Below, in pieces: positions 1 to 6,221 of a stretch of DNA of 10,187 bases. Where the stretch lies: assembly GCA_002350065.1 (NCBI GenBank), contig DEDQ01000004.1, forward strand, positions 49,089-59,275, in the 5' to 3' direction. Origin of the DNA: Ruminococcus flavefaciens. Lineage in GTDB: Bacteria; Bacillota; Clostridia; Oscillospirales; Ruminococcaceae. The stretch's first letter is position 1; each line of letters begins with the position of its first letter. A program made the translations under genes and the position numbers. The notes beneath the pieces were generated by a model. That model was not told where the DNA came from and ran no database searches. It worked only from the letters and a program-made list of their open reading frames with translations.

Positions 1-453
1 GGCAGATACGCAATGTGGCTTGATATCTCCAAGGACGAGAACTTCTTCTTCGAGGGTGATTTCCTCCACGTTAAGTTCAAGATAAAGGACAATACTCCCG
101 ACGGCGACTACAAGATAAAGATATCCCCCGACCTTTCAGATGTAGCTGGTAAGGCTATCTACCCGAGCAAGGTAATGGAGGGAACTATCAGAGTCAACAA
201 CGGTACTATCCAGCCGGCAGACGTTTCCAATGAGACGGGAATGGTATTCTATGGTGACAACGTAGCCTGCAAGCAGGGCGATACCATTGATTACTACATC
301 AACGTCAAGAACAACAGCGGACTTGTAGCATTCGTTATCTGGTTCTATTTTGACAGCAATGCTATGGACTTCATCAGTGCAGAGGCTTCTGGTGAGTTTG
401 AAGAGATCGCTCGTAACACCGAGATTGGCAAGGGCAATAAAGTTTCTGAATAA
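1..453 (+). CDS. 3' part of a protein with tandem cohesin-like modules
   Basis: The reading frame is open from the first base, so the gene starts upstream; the ATG at 13 is internal and has no ribosome binding site. About 50 visible residues resemble the end of one cohesin-type beta-sandwich (HVKFKIKDNTPDGDYKI, later VMEGTIRVNNG). A short linker leads into a second module start (MVFYGDNVACKQGDTIDYYINVKNNSGL, paraphrased here as the usual V-x-x-G-D-T strand pattern, then FYFDSNAMDF). Cohesins bind dockerins at the cell surface or in cellulosomes, and a dockerin protein lies at 7981-9936. The second module stops after roughly 70 residues, about half the usual cohesin length, with TAA only 7 bases before a terminator. 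It may be a decayed or trimmed module, or a non-cohesin immunoglobulin-like fold. Family assignment is by motif resemblance; binding activity is unproven. Confidence 0.6.
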   Translation, partial: GRYAMWLDISKDENFFFEGDFLHVKFKIKDNTPDGDYKIKISPDLSDVAGKAIYPSKVMEGTIRVNNGTIQPADVSNETGMVFYGDNVACKQGDTIDYYINVKNNSGLVAFVIWFYFDSNAMDFISAEASGEFEEIARNTEIGKGNKVSE

Positions 454-460
454 AAAATAT

Positions 461-492
461 GCCGCTGAAGCAATGCGCTTCAGCGGCTTTTT
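461..492. terminator. bidirectional intrinsic terminator between convergent genes
   Basis: A perfect 11-bp stem (461-471 pairs with 477-487, GCCGCTGAAGC arm) closes a 5-base loop. It is followed by TTTTT on the plus strand. On the minus strand it is followed by a U-rich run from the A-rich tract at 452-457. It sits between the end of the cohesin-like gene (453) and the end of the histidine kinase gene (504), so it can stop transcripts from both sides. Confidence 0.9.
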
Positions 493-503
493 GCGTCTGT
501 ATA

Positions 504-2282
504 TCAGAACCGGAGTTCAGCCTTGAACTCGTTATCAGTACATGAGAGACTGAGCTTGAGCCCGTTTGTGAGAGCGGCACGCTCGGCGATAGAAAGACCG
601 AGACCGCTTCCGTCAGCGTTGGACCTTGCTTCGTCACCGCGGACGAACGGGTCTTTCAGCTTTTTCGTGTCTATTTTTTTATCTACAGAATTTGTGATGA
701 TGATGCGTTTTTTGTCTGCGGAAGCCTTTATCTCGCCGTTGGGGGAAGTGTACTTCACAGCATTGGAGACAAGGTTCTCGATGATAGTTTCAAACGCAGC
801 ATGGTTTGTATTAACTTCGGCGGAGCCGTTATGCTTGAAAGTGATGTTCTTCTCGTCGAGCATAACGGAGTATTTCTCCATTGCCTTTTCAATAGCTTCC
901 TCAGCTTTGAACTTTTCACGCTTGAGTTTATTGCTGCCGTCCATGCTGTTGAGCATCAGAGTACGCGATATCATCGAATCAGTGAAAGCGACGTTATCGA
1001 GTATAGAGTGGAGATAGCGCTGTTTTTCCTCGTCGGAGAGGTCATTCTCGATGAGGTTTTCCGTGTAGCCGCCGATAGCCATGAGGGGAGTTTTTATATC
1101 GTGGGCGAGATTATTGGTAAGGTCGCGCTGATAGTCCTCCATAGCATATTTTGCTTTGAGTCGAGTGCTTTTCACTATTGCGTACACAACAGAAATGAGC
1201 ATGACGATAACGGCAATTCCTATCGTATAAAGCCAGTAATATCTGACGAGGTCTTTGTTTTTGTAATCGACAACATTTATTAGACTGAGCCAGTGCTGTT
1301 CTTTGCCGAGATAGATACTGATATTTCTGCCGTATGTGAATGTTCCGTCTCTGTTATCCCGCCACTCAAAATTTCTGAAGCTGTCGTCGTTAGAATAGCC
1401 GCTTGTGACTTCGCTTGTAAACTGATTGACAACGTCCTCTTTTTCTCCCCATATACCGAACAGCATGGAACGCGGGTATTCATCGGTATTTGATAAGCTG
1501 CCGTTTTTCAGCTCTATAAGCTCGTAATCAGGGATATCTGCCGTTATATCAAATTCTTTTGTATCTGTTAATATTTCATCGGTATCATAAAGGGGACTGT
1601 CATTGCTCTGGAAAAATCCGGAGGGCTGATAAACGAACTTTTCCATTTTACCCTTGTGAGGGATGAATTTGTGTTCTTTCTTGTTTACGTAGACGCTTTC
1701 GGCGGTCATTTGAACAAAGCATTGAGAGCCGTCAGCCGAACTGCTAAGTTCGTCATAGTCAGCGCAGAGCTTGTCTATTTCGGGCATATCGAGCTCGTCA
1801 GCAGGACAGATATAGTATCCGCGGTCAACATCTTTTTCTTTATTTTTTCCATAGAACAAGTAAATGCTGAGCTGTCTGCGGTTGGAAGCGACTATTCCTT
1901 TGCCTTGTGATGAAAGGAATGATACTGCATGGCACTTAGGCGTGTAGCCGGGGACTATTTGGATAGCATGATTGTTTTGCGGGTCTATCGGCGTGAAATG
2001 CTCAATGTATATATCATAAGTCGTGTAATGCATCAGACGAAAGTTTATTTCCCGCATTGCGAGCTCTGTGTCGTCATATTTTGCGTTGATATTGGCAATA
2101 GACTGCTGCAGTGAACTGAGTTCGGTTTCGATTTCCTGATTGCAAAGGCTGTTGACTCTGTGATACAGAAATGACTGGAATCCTACGCCGAACAGAGCCG
2201 ATACAGCCAAACCTGTACATAGTGATTTAGCGAGAATCTTCGCAAACGTAGTGCGTTTGGTTTTTTTGAATTTCCTTTTCAT
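504..2282 (-). CDS. membrane sensor histidine kinase of a two-component system
   Basis: This is the 592-aa sensor partner of the response regulator just upstream. A basic N-terminus leads to a membrane segment at about residues 18-40. An extracytoplasmic sensor region of about 300 residues follows, which I do not recognise. A second membrane helix lies near 348-370, followed by the kinase core. The H-box is LAHDIKTPL with phospho-acceptor His394, the N-box is ENLVSNAVKYT with Asn507, the F-box is DPFVRGD, and the G2 box is GSGLGLSI (558-565). The usual D-x-G-x-G of the G1 box is poorly conserved (region ITNSVDKKID), as in some clostridial kinases. Presumed reaction: ATP-dependent autophosphorylation at His394, then transfer to Asp53 of the regulator. 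The ATG is preceded by AAGGAGGAG, and the regulator's stop lies only 12 bases upstream, so the two are co-transcribed. The signal sensed cannot be told from sequence. Confidence 0.93.
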   Translation of the reverse strand: MKRKFKKTKRTTFAKILAKSLCTGLAVSALFGVGFQSFLYHRVNSLCNQEIETELSSLQQSIANINAKYDDTELAMREINFRLMHYTTYDIYIEHFTPIDPQNNHAIQIVPGYTPKCHAVSFLSSQGKGIVASNRRQLSIYLFYGKNKEKDVDRGYYICPADELDMPEIDKLCADYDELSSSADGSQCFVQMTAESVYVNKKEHKFIPHKGKMEKFVYQPSGFFQSNDSPLYDTDEILTDTKEFDITADIPDYELIELKNGSLSNTDEYPRSMLFGIWGEKEDVVNQFTSEVTSGYSNDDSFRNFEWRDNRDGTFTYGRNISIYLGKEQHWLSLINVVDYKNKDLVRYYWLYTIGIAVIVMLISVVYAIVKSTRLKAKYAMEDYQRDLTNNLAHDIKTPLMAIGGYTENLIENDLSDEEKQRYLHSILDNVAFTDSMISRTLMLNSMDGSNKLKREKFKAEEAIEKAMEKYSVMLDEKNITFKHNGSAEVNTNHAAFETIIENLVSNAVKYTSPNGEIKASADKKRIIITNSVDKKIDTKKLKDPFVRGDEARSNADGSGLGLSIAERAALTNGLKLSLSCTDNEFKAELRF

Positions 2283-2294
2283 ATTTGCTCCTCC

Positions 2295-2963
2295 TTACTT
2301 TCCGGAAAGCTTGTAGCCCCTCCCGATGACGGTATGTATCTGACTTCCGGCGCTGCCGAGAGCTTTCCTGAGACGTTTGATGTGGTTGTCAACTACTCTG
2401 TCGACTCCGAAATAATCGCTGCCCCACACTCTGCTGAGGAGGGTATCACGGTCGACGGTCCAGCCTTCGTGCTCCATGAGGTAGCGCAGTATAGCGAAAC
2501 CCTTTGGCGTGAGCTCGACTTCATTATCGTCGACGAAGCAGGCGAGCTTGCGTGTGTCGAGCTTTATCGCGCCGCATTGGAGAATGGACGAAGGTGTGCC
2601 CTCAGTTCTCTTGACAATTGCCGAGCACTTCGCATACAGCGCCGACAGCAGGAATGGCTTTACGATATAGTCGTCACAGCCGAGGTCGTACCCGCGGAGG
2701 ATATCCTCCTCGAGCCCGCGGGCAGTTATGAAAATGACTGGGATATCGCTTCTGCGTCGGATACTCCGGCAGATAGTGAAGCCGTCAGCGCCGGGGAGCA
2801 TGATATCGAGCAGCACGAGAGAGTATTCGCCGAGCCCCTCCTCGACTATCTCAAGAGCGTCCGAGCCGTTGGTTACGGCAGTGATATTTGCGCCTTTATT
2901 GCTGAAATATTTCTGAGTGACCTCGCATATCTGGAGGTCGTCTTCGATGAGTAGAATATTCAT
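2295..2963 (-). CDS. OmpR/PhoB-family DNA-binding response regulator
   Basis: The 222-aa protein has the standard two-domain plan. The receiver domain (about 1-118) has the acidic pair Asp8/Asp9, phospho-acceptor Asp53 in LLDIMLPGADG, Thr80 and Lys102 in YIVKPF. A C-terminal winged helix (about 128-220) contains VELTPKGFAILRYL and ends in the family pattern HIKRLRKAL...VIGRGYKL. It is first in a two-gene operon with the sensor kinase, and its TAA overlaps the kinase's ribosome binding site. The ATG is preceded by AAGGAG. Phosphorylated regulators of this family bind direct repeats as dimers. Repeated octamers lie just upstream of its own promoter, which suggests but does not prove autoregulation. 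No nearby gene clearly marks the regulon. Confidence 0.95.
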   Translation of the reverse strand: MNILLIEDDLQICEVTQKYFSNKGANITAVTNGSDALEIVEEGLGEYSLVLLDIMLPGADGFTICRSIRRRSDIPVIFITARGLEEDILRGYDLGCDDYIVKPFLLSALYAKCSAIVKRTEGTPSSILQCGAIKLDTRKLACFVDDNEVELTPKGFAILRYLMEHEGWTVDRDTLLSRVWGSDYFGVDRVVDNHIKRLRKALGSAGSQIHTVIGRGYKLSGK

Positions 2964-2993
2964 AAGTAAGAAGCTCCTTTACTTTATGACTCT

Positions 2994-3049
2994 ATTATAA
3001 CACAGAGATGTGTCATTTGTATATCCTTTTTGGTTTATTTCTGTGTCAT
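2994..3049 (-). promoter_or_regulatory. promoter of the two-component operon with possible regulator-binding repeats
   Basis: On the minus strand, TATAAT (2994-2999) is preceded by TGT, giving an extended -10 element. The -35 position at 17-bp spacing (3017-3022) reads ATACAA, a poor match. Upstream, the octamer ATGACACA (minus strand) occurs twice, at 3009-3016 and 3042-3049, spaced 33 bp, or about three helical turns. An inverted repeat ACACA-GAGA-TGTGT spans 3000-3013. A weak -35 with phased repeats fits an activator-dependent promoter; the activator's identity is inferred. Confidence 0.5.
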
Positions 3050-3140
3050 CGTTGAGTTGATATCCCACTTGAATATACTTACGGTATAGCGAAATCTGGC
3101 TGTTCTGCGCATTATTAATACTTTCTTTACAAAATACCTA

Positions 3141-3169
3141 TTGCCAAACGTGAAAAACTGTGCTATAAT
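3141..3169 (+). promoter_or_regulatory. orphan sigma-A-type promoter, plus strand
   Basis: TTGCCA (3141-3146), a 17-bp spacer and TATAAT (3164-3169), with an extended TGC just before the -10, make a near-consensus housekeeping promoter. No annotated plus-strand gene lies downstream before the terminator at 3301-3332, so it probably drives a short RNA. Confidence 0.55.
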
Positions 3170-3175
3170 AATATA

Positions 3176-3332
3176 CAGAAGATTACAGTTAGTATTTGAA
3201 TGGCGAATATGAAATTCCAAAGGCAGTCAATTATCCATTCCTCCGCTGCCTTGTAAATCAAGTAATTATCATTAACTGTTTTCCTTTCATATTCAGAAAA
3301 ACCGCAGTTCACCCCCATGAACTGCGGTTTTT
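3176..3332 (+). ncRNA. candidate structured small RNA of about 155 nt
   Basis: The segment runs from the expected start of the orphan promoter (about 3175-3177) to the T-run of the terminator hairpin. Several perfect complementarities lie inside: AAGGCAG at 3220-3226 with 3246-3252; GAATATGAAA at 3204-3213 with 3286-3295; ACAGTTA at 3185-3191 with 3273-3279; GAATGG at 3198-3203 with 3235-3240. Some cross or compete, so the RNA could form a pseudoknot or switch between folds. An 18-codon reading frame from ATG 3200 to TAA 3256 lacks a convincing ribosome binding site. I do not recognise a known family (not tRNA, SRP or a c-di-GMP riboswitch by motif; 6S RNA cannot be excluded). No other gene explains this 371-base gap. 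Existence and boundaries are inferred. Confidence 0.35.
3297..3332. terminator. bidirectional intrinsic terminator
   Basis: A perfect 11-bp stem (3301-3311 with 3318-3328, ACCGCAGTTCA arm) closes a CCCCCA loop. It is flanked by AAAA at 3297-3300 and a T-run from 3328. For the minus strand it ends the peptidoglycan-binding operon, whose stop codon is at 3335-3337. For the plus strand it would end the candidate small RNA. Confidence 0.9.
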
Positions 3333-3334
3333 CG

Positions 3335-3853
3335 TTATTTCGTCATGCTCTGCATATGTTCACAGCAGTGAACGAGCATATTCCACGTTCCGCTGTCGAC
3401 CTTGCCATTCTGCGGGAGCCCGCTCCAGCGCTGAAAGCGCCTTACAGCCTCGGCTGTTGTATCGTTGTATTTTCCGCATATATCAATACTCGGTGCATTG
3501 TCGTAGCTTTTGCCGATATCGCTAAGCATCGCCTGCAGGATGTATACGAGCTGTCCGGAATCGCCTTTTGCAGCAACGTATTTCGACGACGGAAAAACTG
3601 CATACGGCAGGGGAGAGCTTTTCTGCATCTCCTTGTAAACACTGACTATCTTGTTCCATGTGGCGCTGTCGGTATTGCCGGTATCCGGCAGTCCGTACTC
3701 TCGCTGAAAGGCTTTCACGGCGATGATAGTCTCGTTGCTGTAAATACCGTCAGGGATTATAAGAGGTATCCTGCTGTTCATTAGAGCGATAGCGTGCAGA
3801 TATGTCTGAAGCTCGTAGATATGCTGTTTACGCTGTGCATTTGAGTAAGCCAT
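3335..3853 (-). CDS. small protein with two peptidoglycan-binding domains
   Basis: The 172-aa protein consists almost entirely of two PG_binding_1-type repeats, at about residues 10-75 and 96-165. Each shows the family pattern: a leading helix with a paired L-Q, then a G-x-Y-x-x-x-T-x-x-A-V-x-x-F-Q stretch, then GLP-x-x-G and TW (FQREYGLPDTG and FQRWSGLPQNG). Such domains bind cell-wall or spore-cortex peptidoglycan. No catalytic domain, signal peptide or membrane segment is visible, as with spore proteins made inside the sporangium. It is the last gene of a three-gene operon: its ATG lies 3 bases after the TGA of the SleC-like gene, and its AGGAGG sits inside the final Gly-Gly codons of that gene, so translation is probably coupled. 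The repeats resemble those of its neighbour, suggesting duplication. A role as a cortex-binding accessory of the SleC-like enzyme is inferred. Confidence 0.85.
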   Translation of the reverse strand: MAYSNAQRKQHIYELQTYLHAIALMNSRIPLIIPDGIYSNETIIAVKAFQREYGLPDTGNTDSATWNKIVSVYKEMQKSSPLPYAVFPSSKYVAAKGDSGQLVYILQAMLSDIGKSYDNAPSIDICGKYNDTTAEAVRRFQRWSGLPQNGKVDSGTWNMLVHCCEHMQSMTK

Positions 3854-3856
3854 GTG

Positions 3857-5254
3857 TCAGCCTCCTGTGATAGTGTAGCCCGGCTCCTGATAAGGACGCT
3901 TGTCGAAGCCGTATTTGAGGTCGGAGTAAACTCCCGCGATAGCGTCCCACGTAACGGCTCCGACGATGCCGGAAACATCTATGCCGAACTGCCGCTGGAA
4001 CTCCATTACCGACTGTTTGGTGATAGGACCGAAATATCCCGTATTGTTAACGGCGGGGATATTGCTGTAGGTCTGATGAATAAACGTGAGGTACTCCTGA
4101 ATAATGCGAACAGAGCTGCTGGAGTCGCCCTCGCGGAGGACGGTTCCGGGATAAAGTGCAACTGCCGTATAATCGGGTTTGACTGAGTCGGCAATGCCCT
4201 TGTAAGCGCGGTAGAGGTCATTTCTTGTGGCGCGGTCGACTTCGCCGGTCTGCGGAAGACCGAATACGCGCTGGAACGATTTTACGGAACGCTCGGTGTA
4301 TTCACCGAAATAACCGGTTATTTCGACTGGCTCTACGGCGGCATAGTAAGCGCCTATGACGGCGAGGTAGTACTGGAGCATACGTACCTCGATGCTCTGC
4401 ATACCTATCTTGAGGTCTTCGGTGAAAGCAGGAGTAACTTCCTCGAGGCGGACTCCCTCCGAATCGAGCTCAGCGATGCGCTTGACGCTTGTATAAATGC
4501 TTGTTATCCTGTACCAAGTTGCCATATCGACAACGCCCGTTACTCCGAGACCGAAGACCTGCTGGAAAGTGCGGACTGCGTCTTCAGTTGCGGCATCGAA
4601 AATGCCGTCGGCGGCGGGGATTTTCGGGATAGCAGGGTAGTTGCGTGAAATGCGGTTGAGATATATTTGCAGAGATTTAACGTCGTTGCCGGCTGAGCCG
4701 AATCCAAGCGCTATTCCCGGATATGAGGGCTGAGCCGTTTTAACGGGAGCGTCCTTCACGATGTCGATGTCCTTTCCGTAGTAGTATTGCAGTATCTCAT
4801 ACGGGGTATAGCCGCGGTTTGCGAGGGTAACAGTTCCCCATTGCGAGAGACCTGCGCAGGTCGAAGTTGTACCGTTGCAGAAGGCAGTGAAGAGGGGTTC
4901 CACACTGCCTTGTCTGCGGACGTAATCATTGTAGAGCTCGTCGACGAGGTAGCTGATATTCTGGAAGTATTCACGTCCGTTTATGAATTTCTGGTCGTAC
5001 TGAGTTGTAGCGGTTATGTCGAAATCATACCCGCGCGAGCGGTACCATTCGGTATAGATACGGTTAAGCGCGAAACTAACAATAGCGTAGATGTTCGCAC
5101 GGAGAGCGTTCTCGGGCCAGGTAGGGAATATCTCGCTCGATGCGACATTTTTCACATATGCCGGAAAATCGACGGTTACATTCGGTGCATCGGAATCAGG
5201 AGTCCCGAGGTGAACGGTTATCGTTTCCGGAATAAAAGGTTTGCCAGTAAGCAT
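3857..5254 (-). CDS. SleC-like spore cortex-lytic enzyme (catalytic domain plus three peptidoglycan-binding repeats)
   Basis: The 465-aa protein has a SpoIID/SleC-type lytic transglycosylase domain at about residues 10-168. It shows KNVASSEIFPTWPENALRAN, with Glu41 at the expected catalytic place; a conserved TEWYRSRGY segment; a C-x6-C pair (Cys126, Cys133); and LSQWG followed by GYTPYEILQYYYG. Three PG_binding_1 repeats follow, at about 185-255, 283-353 and 374-444. SleC enzymes cleave spore cortex peptidoglycan during germination after Csp-protease removal of an N-terminal pro-region. This protein starts with MLTGKPFIPETITVHLG, about where mature SleC begins as I recall it, and the pro-region-like domain is encoded by the preceding gene. 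It has three binding repeats where I recall one in clostridial SleC. There is no signal peptide. AAAGGAGG precedes the ATG, overlapping the upstream stop. Homology is by recognised motifs, not a search; a different spore or wall hydrolase role is possible. Confidence 0.82.
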   Translation of the reverse strand: MLTGKPFIPETITVHLGTPDSDAPNVTVDFPAYVKNVASSEIFPTWPENALRANIYAIVSFALNRIYTEWYRSRGYDFDITATTQYDQKFINGREYFQNISYLVDELYNDYVRRQGSVEPLFTAFCNGTTSTCAGLSQWGTVTLANRGYTPYEILQYYYGKDIDIVKDAPVKTAQPSYPGIALGFGSAGNDVKSLQIYLNRISRNYPAIPKIPAADGIFDAATEDAVRTFQQVFGLGVTGVVDMATWYRITSIYTSVKRIAELDSEGVRLEEVTPAFTEDLKIGMQSIEVRMLQYYLAVIGAYYAAVEPVEITGYFGEYTERSVKSFQRVFGLPQTGEVDRATRNDLYRAYKGIADSVKPDYTAVALYPGTVLREGDSSSSVRIIQEYLTFIHQTYSNIPAVNNTGYFGPITKQSVMEFQRQFGIDVSGIVGAVTWDAIAGVYSDLKYGFDKRPYQEPGYTITGG

Positions 5255-5266
5255 TGTTTACCTCCT

Positions 5267-5980
5267 TTAGTTTTTGCCTGTTCCGTTTGCAGGTTCCTGA
5301 TTGAAATAAGTGACTGTCTCGTCGTTCTGCCGCATCATTGCAGGAACCGGTATCATGCTGAAATTCTGCACAGATGTAATACCAGCAAATACGGGAACGT
5401 CAACGCTTCTTGCGTTGAAGAATCCGGCAGCAGTAACGCTCACGTCGTAGAGACTGTAAGGACGCGTAGAGCTGTCCGGTGACTGAGAAAAGCTGTTGTC
5501 AGGAGCGGGAACGCTGAATCTGTCGGTGGTGCCGCTGTTGTTGGTGAGCCCCTCTGCAACGATAAGACGGTTTCCGTCCACGATAGCTGTAACGAGCACT
5601 GTTGCGCCTTCTATGGGCGAGGATTCGTCTCCGGCGCGGACGTTAACGATGATATAGCCAATTCCGCTGCCCATGCTTTCCTCAGAGACGTACTTCGGCG
5701 GAATGTTGTCGTCCTTGTCGGGAAGCTGCGTATCATTGCCAAGTCCTGTAAGCTCCGGCTCGGGGAAGCGGTCGTTGAAATTGTTTGTATCGTTTCTGTT
5801 TTCGGCTTCATTGCTTGGAAAGTATGCTGTATCGTCAATTTCCTCCTGTTCTTCGGCAGGAGCTTCTTTTTCCTCGGGCAATGGCTCAGGTGTCGGCTCA
5901 GGCGGGATATCCGCGGCAGAACGCCTTCCGTAAAGCTTCATCATCTCCTGCTTGTAATATTCACTCTGGTTTATATTCAT
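5267..5980 (-). CDS. protein with a SleC pro-region-like domain and acidic proline-rich N-terminus
   Basis: I chose ATG 5980 (237 aa, MNINQSEYYK) because GGAGG lies 8 bases upstream (5989-5993). An ATG at 6019 in the same frame would add 13 residues but lacks a ribosome binding site. Residues 1-106 are polar and low-complexity, with a Pro/Glu-rich stretch (PPEPTPEPLPEEKEAP) and an acidic Asn-rich part. Residues 107-214 form a beta-rich domain resembling carboxypeptidase-regulatory-like folds: GYIIVNVRAGD, PIEGATVLV, then VPAPDNSFSQSPDSSTRPYS-type sequence followed by VTAAGF. I recognise this pattern (P-A-P-D...RPYS-x-Y-x-V...GF) from the N-terminal pro-region of clostridial SleC. No signal peptide is seen. 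Its stop overlaps the ribosome binding site of the SleC-like gene, leaving 12 bases between them. A chaperone, inhibitor or anchor role toward that enzyme is inferred. Confidence 0.72.
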   Translation of the reverse strand: MNINQSEYYKQEMMKLYGRRSAADIPPEPTPEPLPEEKEAPAEEQEEIDDTAYFPSNEAENRNDTNNFNDRFPEPELTGLGNDTQLPDKDDNIPPKYVSEESMGSGIGYIIVNVRAGDESSPIEGATVLVTAIVDGNRLIVAEGLTNNSGTTDRFSVPAPDNSFSQSPDSSTRPYSLYDVSVTAAGFFNARSVDVPVFAGITSVQNFSMIPVPAMMRQNDETVTYFNQEPANGTGKN

Positions 5981-6221
5981 AATTATCGCCTCCATGATGT
6001 GCTGAATAATCATATTCATTCAATTGCGCAAATAGAACAGTGAAAGGGGAGCGGAGGAAGTTTTTTGATATCTATCTATTATTTGTACAATAATATACTG
6101 TTAGAATTGTCTGATTCGACAAAATATTATAAAATGCTTTAAAACTAAACTGATACATGATATAATAAAAATGTATATTAGCAACGCAAGTGCATTACAG
6201 CACTTTAAAGGGGTTAAATCT
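5981..6221. promoter_or_regulatory. divergent intergenic region with the plus-strand GGDEF-EAL promoter
   Basis: This 241-base AT-rich spacer separates the SleC-like operon from the GGDEF-EAL gene. On the plus strand, TATAAT at 6161-6166 is preceded by TGA (extended -10), with a weak TTTAAA at 17-bp spacing (6138-6143); transcription should start near 6173. A perfect inverted repeat TTGTC-TGATTC-GACAA spans 6107-6122, and GAATA-ATCA-TATTC spans 6004-6017. For the minus-strand operon I see a TATAAT at 6126-6131 without a good -35 and no convincing sporulation sigma-factor promoter, so its promoter is unresolved. Confidence 0.45.
6188..6205 (+). other. 5'-leader hairpin next to the ribosome binding site of the GGDEF-EAL gene
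   Basis: AAGTGC (6188-6193) and GCACTT (6200-6205) form a perfect 6-bp stem with loop ATTACA. It ends one base before the AAAGGGG ribosome binding site (6207-6213) of the gene starting at 6222. It lies inside the predicted leader, so it could affect translation or mRNA stability. It is too small to be a known riboswitch; it may be incidental. Confidence 0.3.

Noticed and set aside
2334..2954. Plus-strand 206-codon reading frame opposite the response regulator
   Set aside because: It lies wholly antisense to a gene with all receiver and winged-helix motifs, has no ribosome binding site and resembles no family; it is a codon-bias shadow.
3200..3256. 18-codon small reading frame inside the candidate small RNA
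   Set aside because: There is no Shine-Dalgarno sequence upstream, and its sequence coincides with the paired segments, so RNA structure explains it better. It was not listed as a gene.
3196..3525. Plus-strand reading frame running through the intergenic gap
   Set aside because: It reads straight through the terminator hairpin at 3301-3328 and into the antisense of the peptidoglycan-binding gene, starts at a weak codon and has no ribosome binding site.
4787..5482. Plus-strand 231-codon reading frame opposite the SleC-like operon
   Set aside because: It spans the junction of two well-supported minus-strand genes, has no ribosome binding site and no recognisable motif.
6171..6221. N-terminal extension of the GGDEF-EAL protein from ATG 6171
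   Set aside because: That ATG is 5 bases after the -10 hexamer, so the message would probably start within or after it; ATG 6222 has a proper ribosome binding site.
6020..6221. c-di-GMP riboswitch upstream of the GGDEF-EAL gene
   Set aside because: No GEMM-type conserved core or tetraloop-receptor pattern is visible; the leader is only about 50 nt with one short hairpin.
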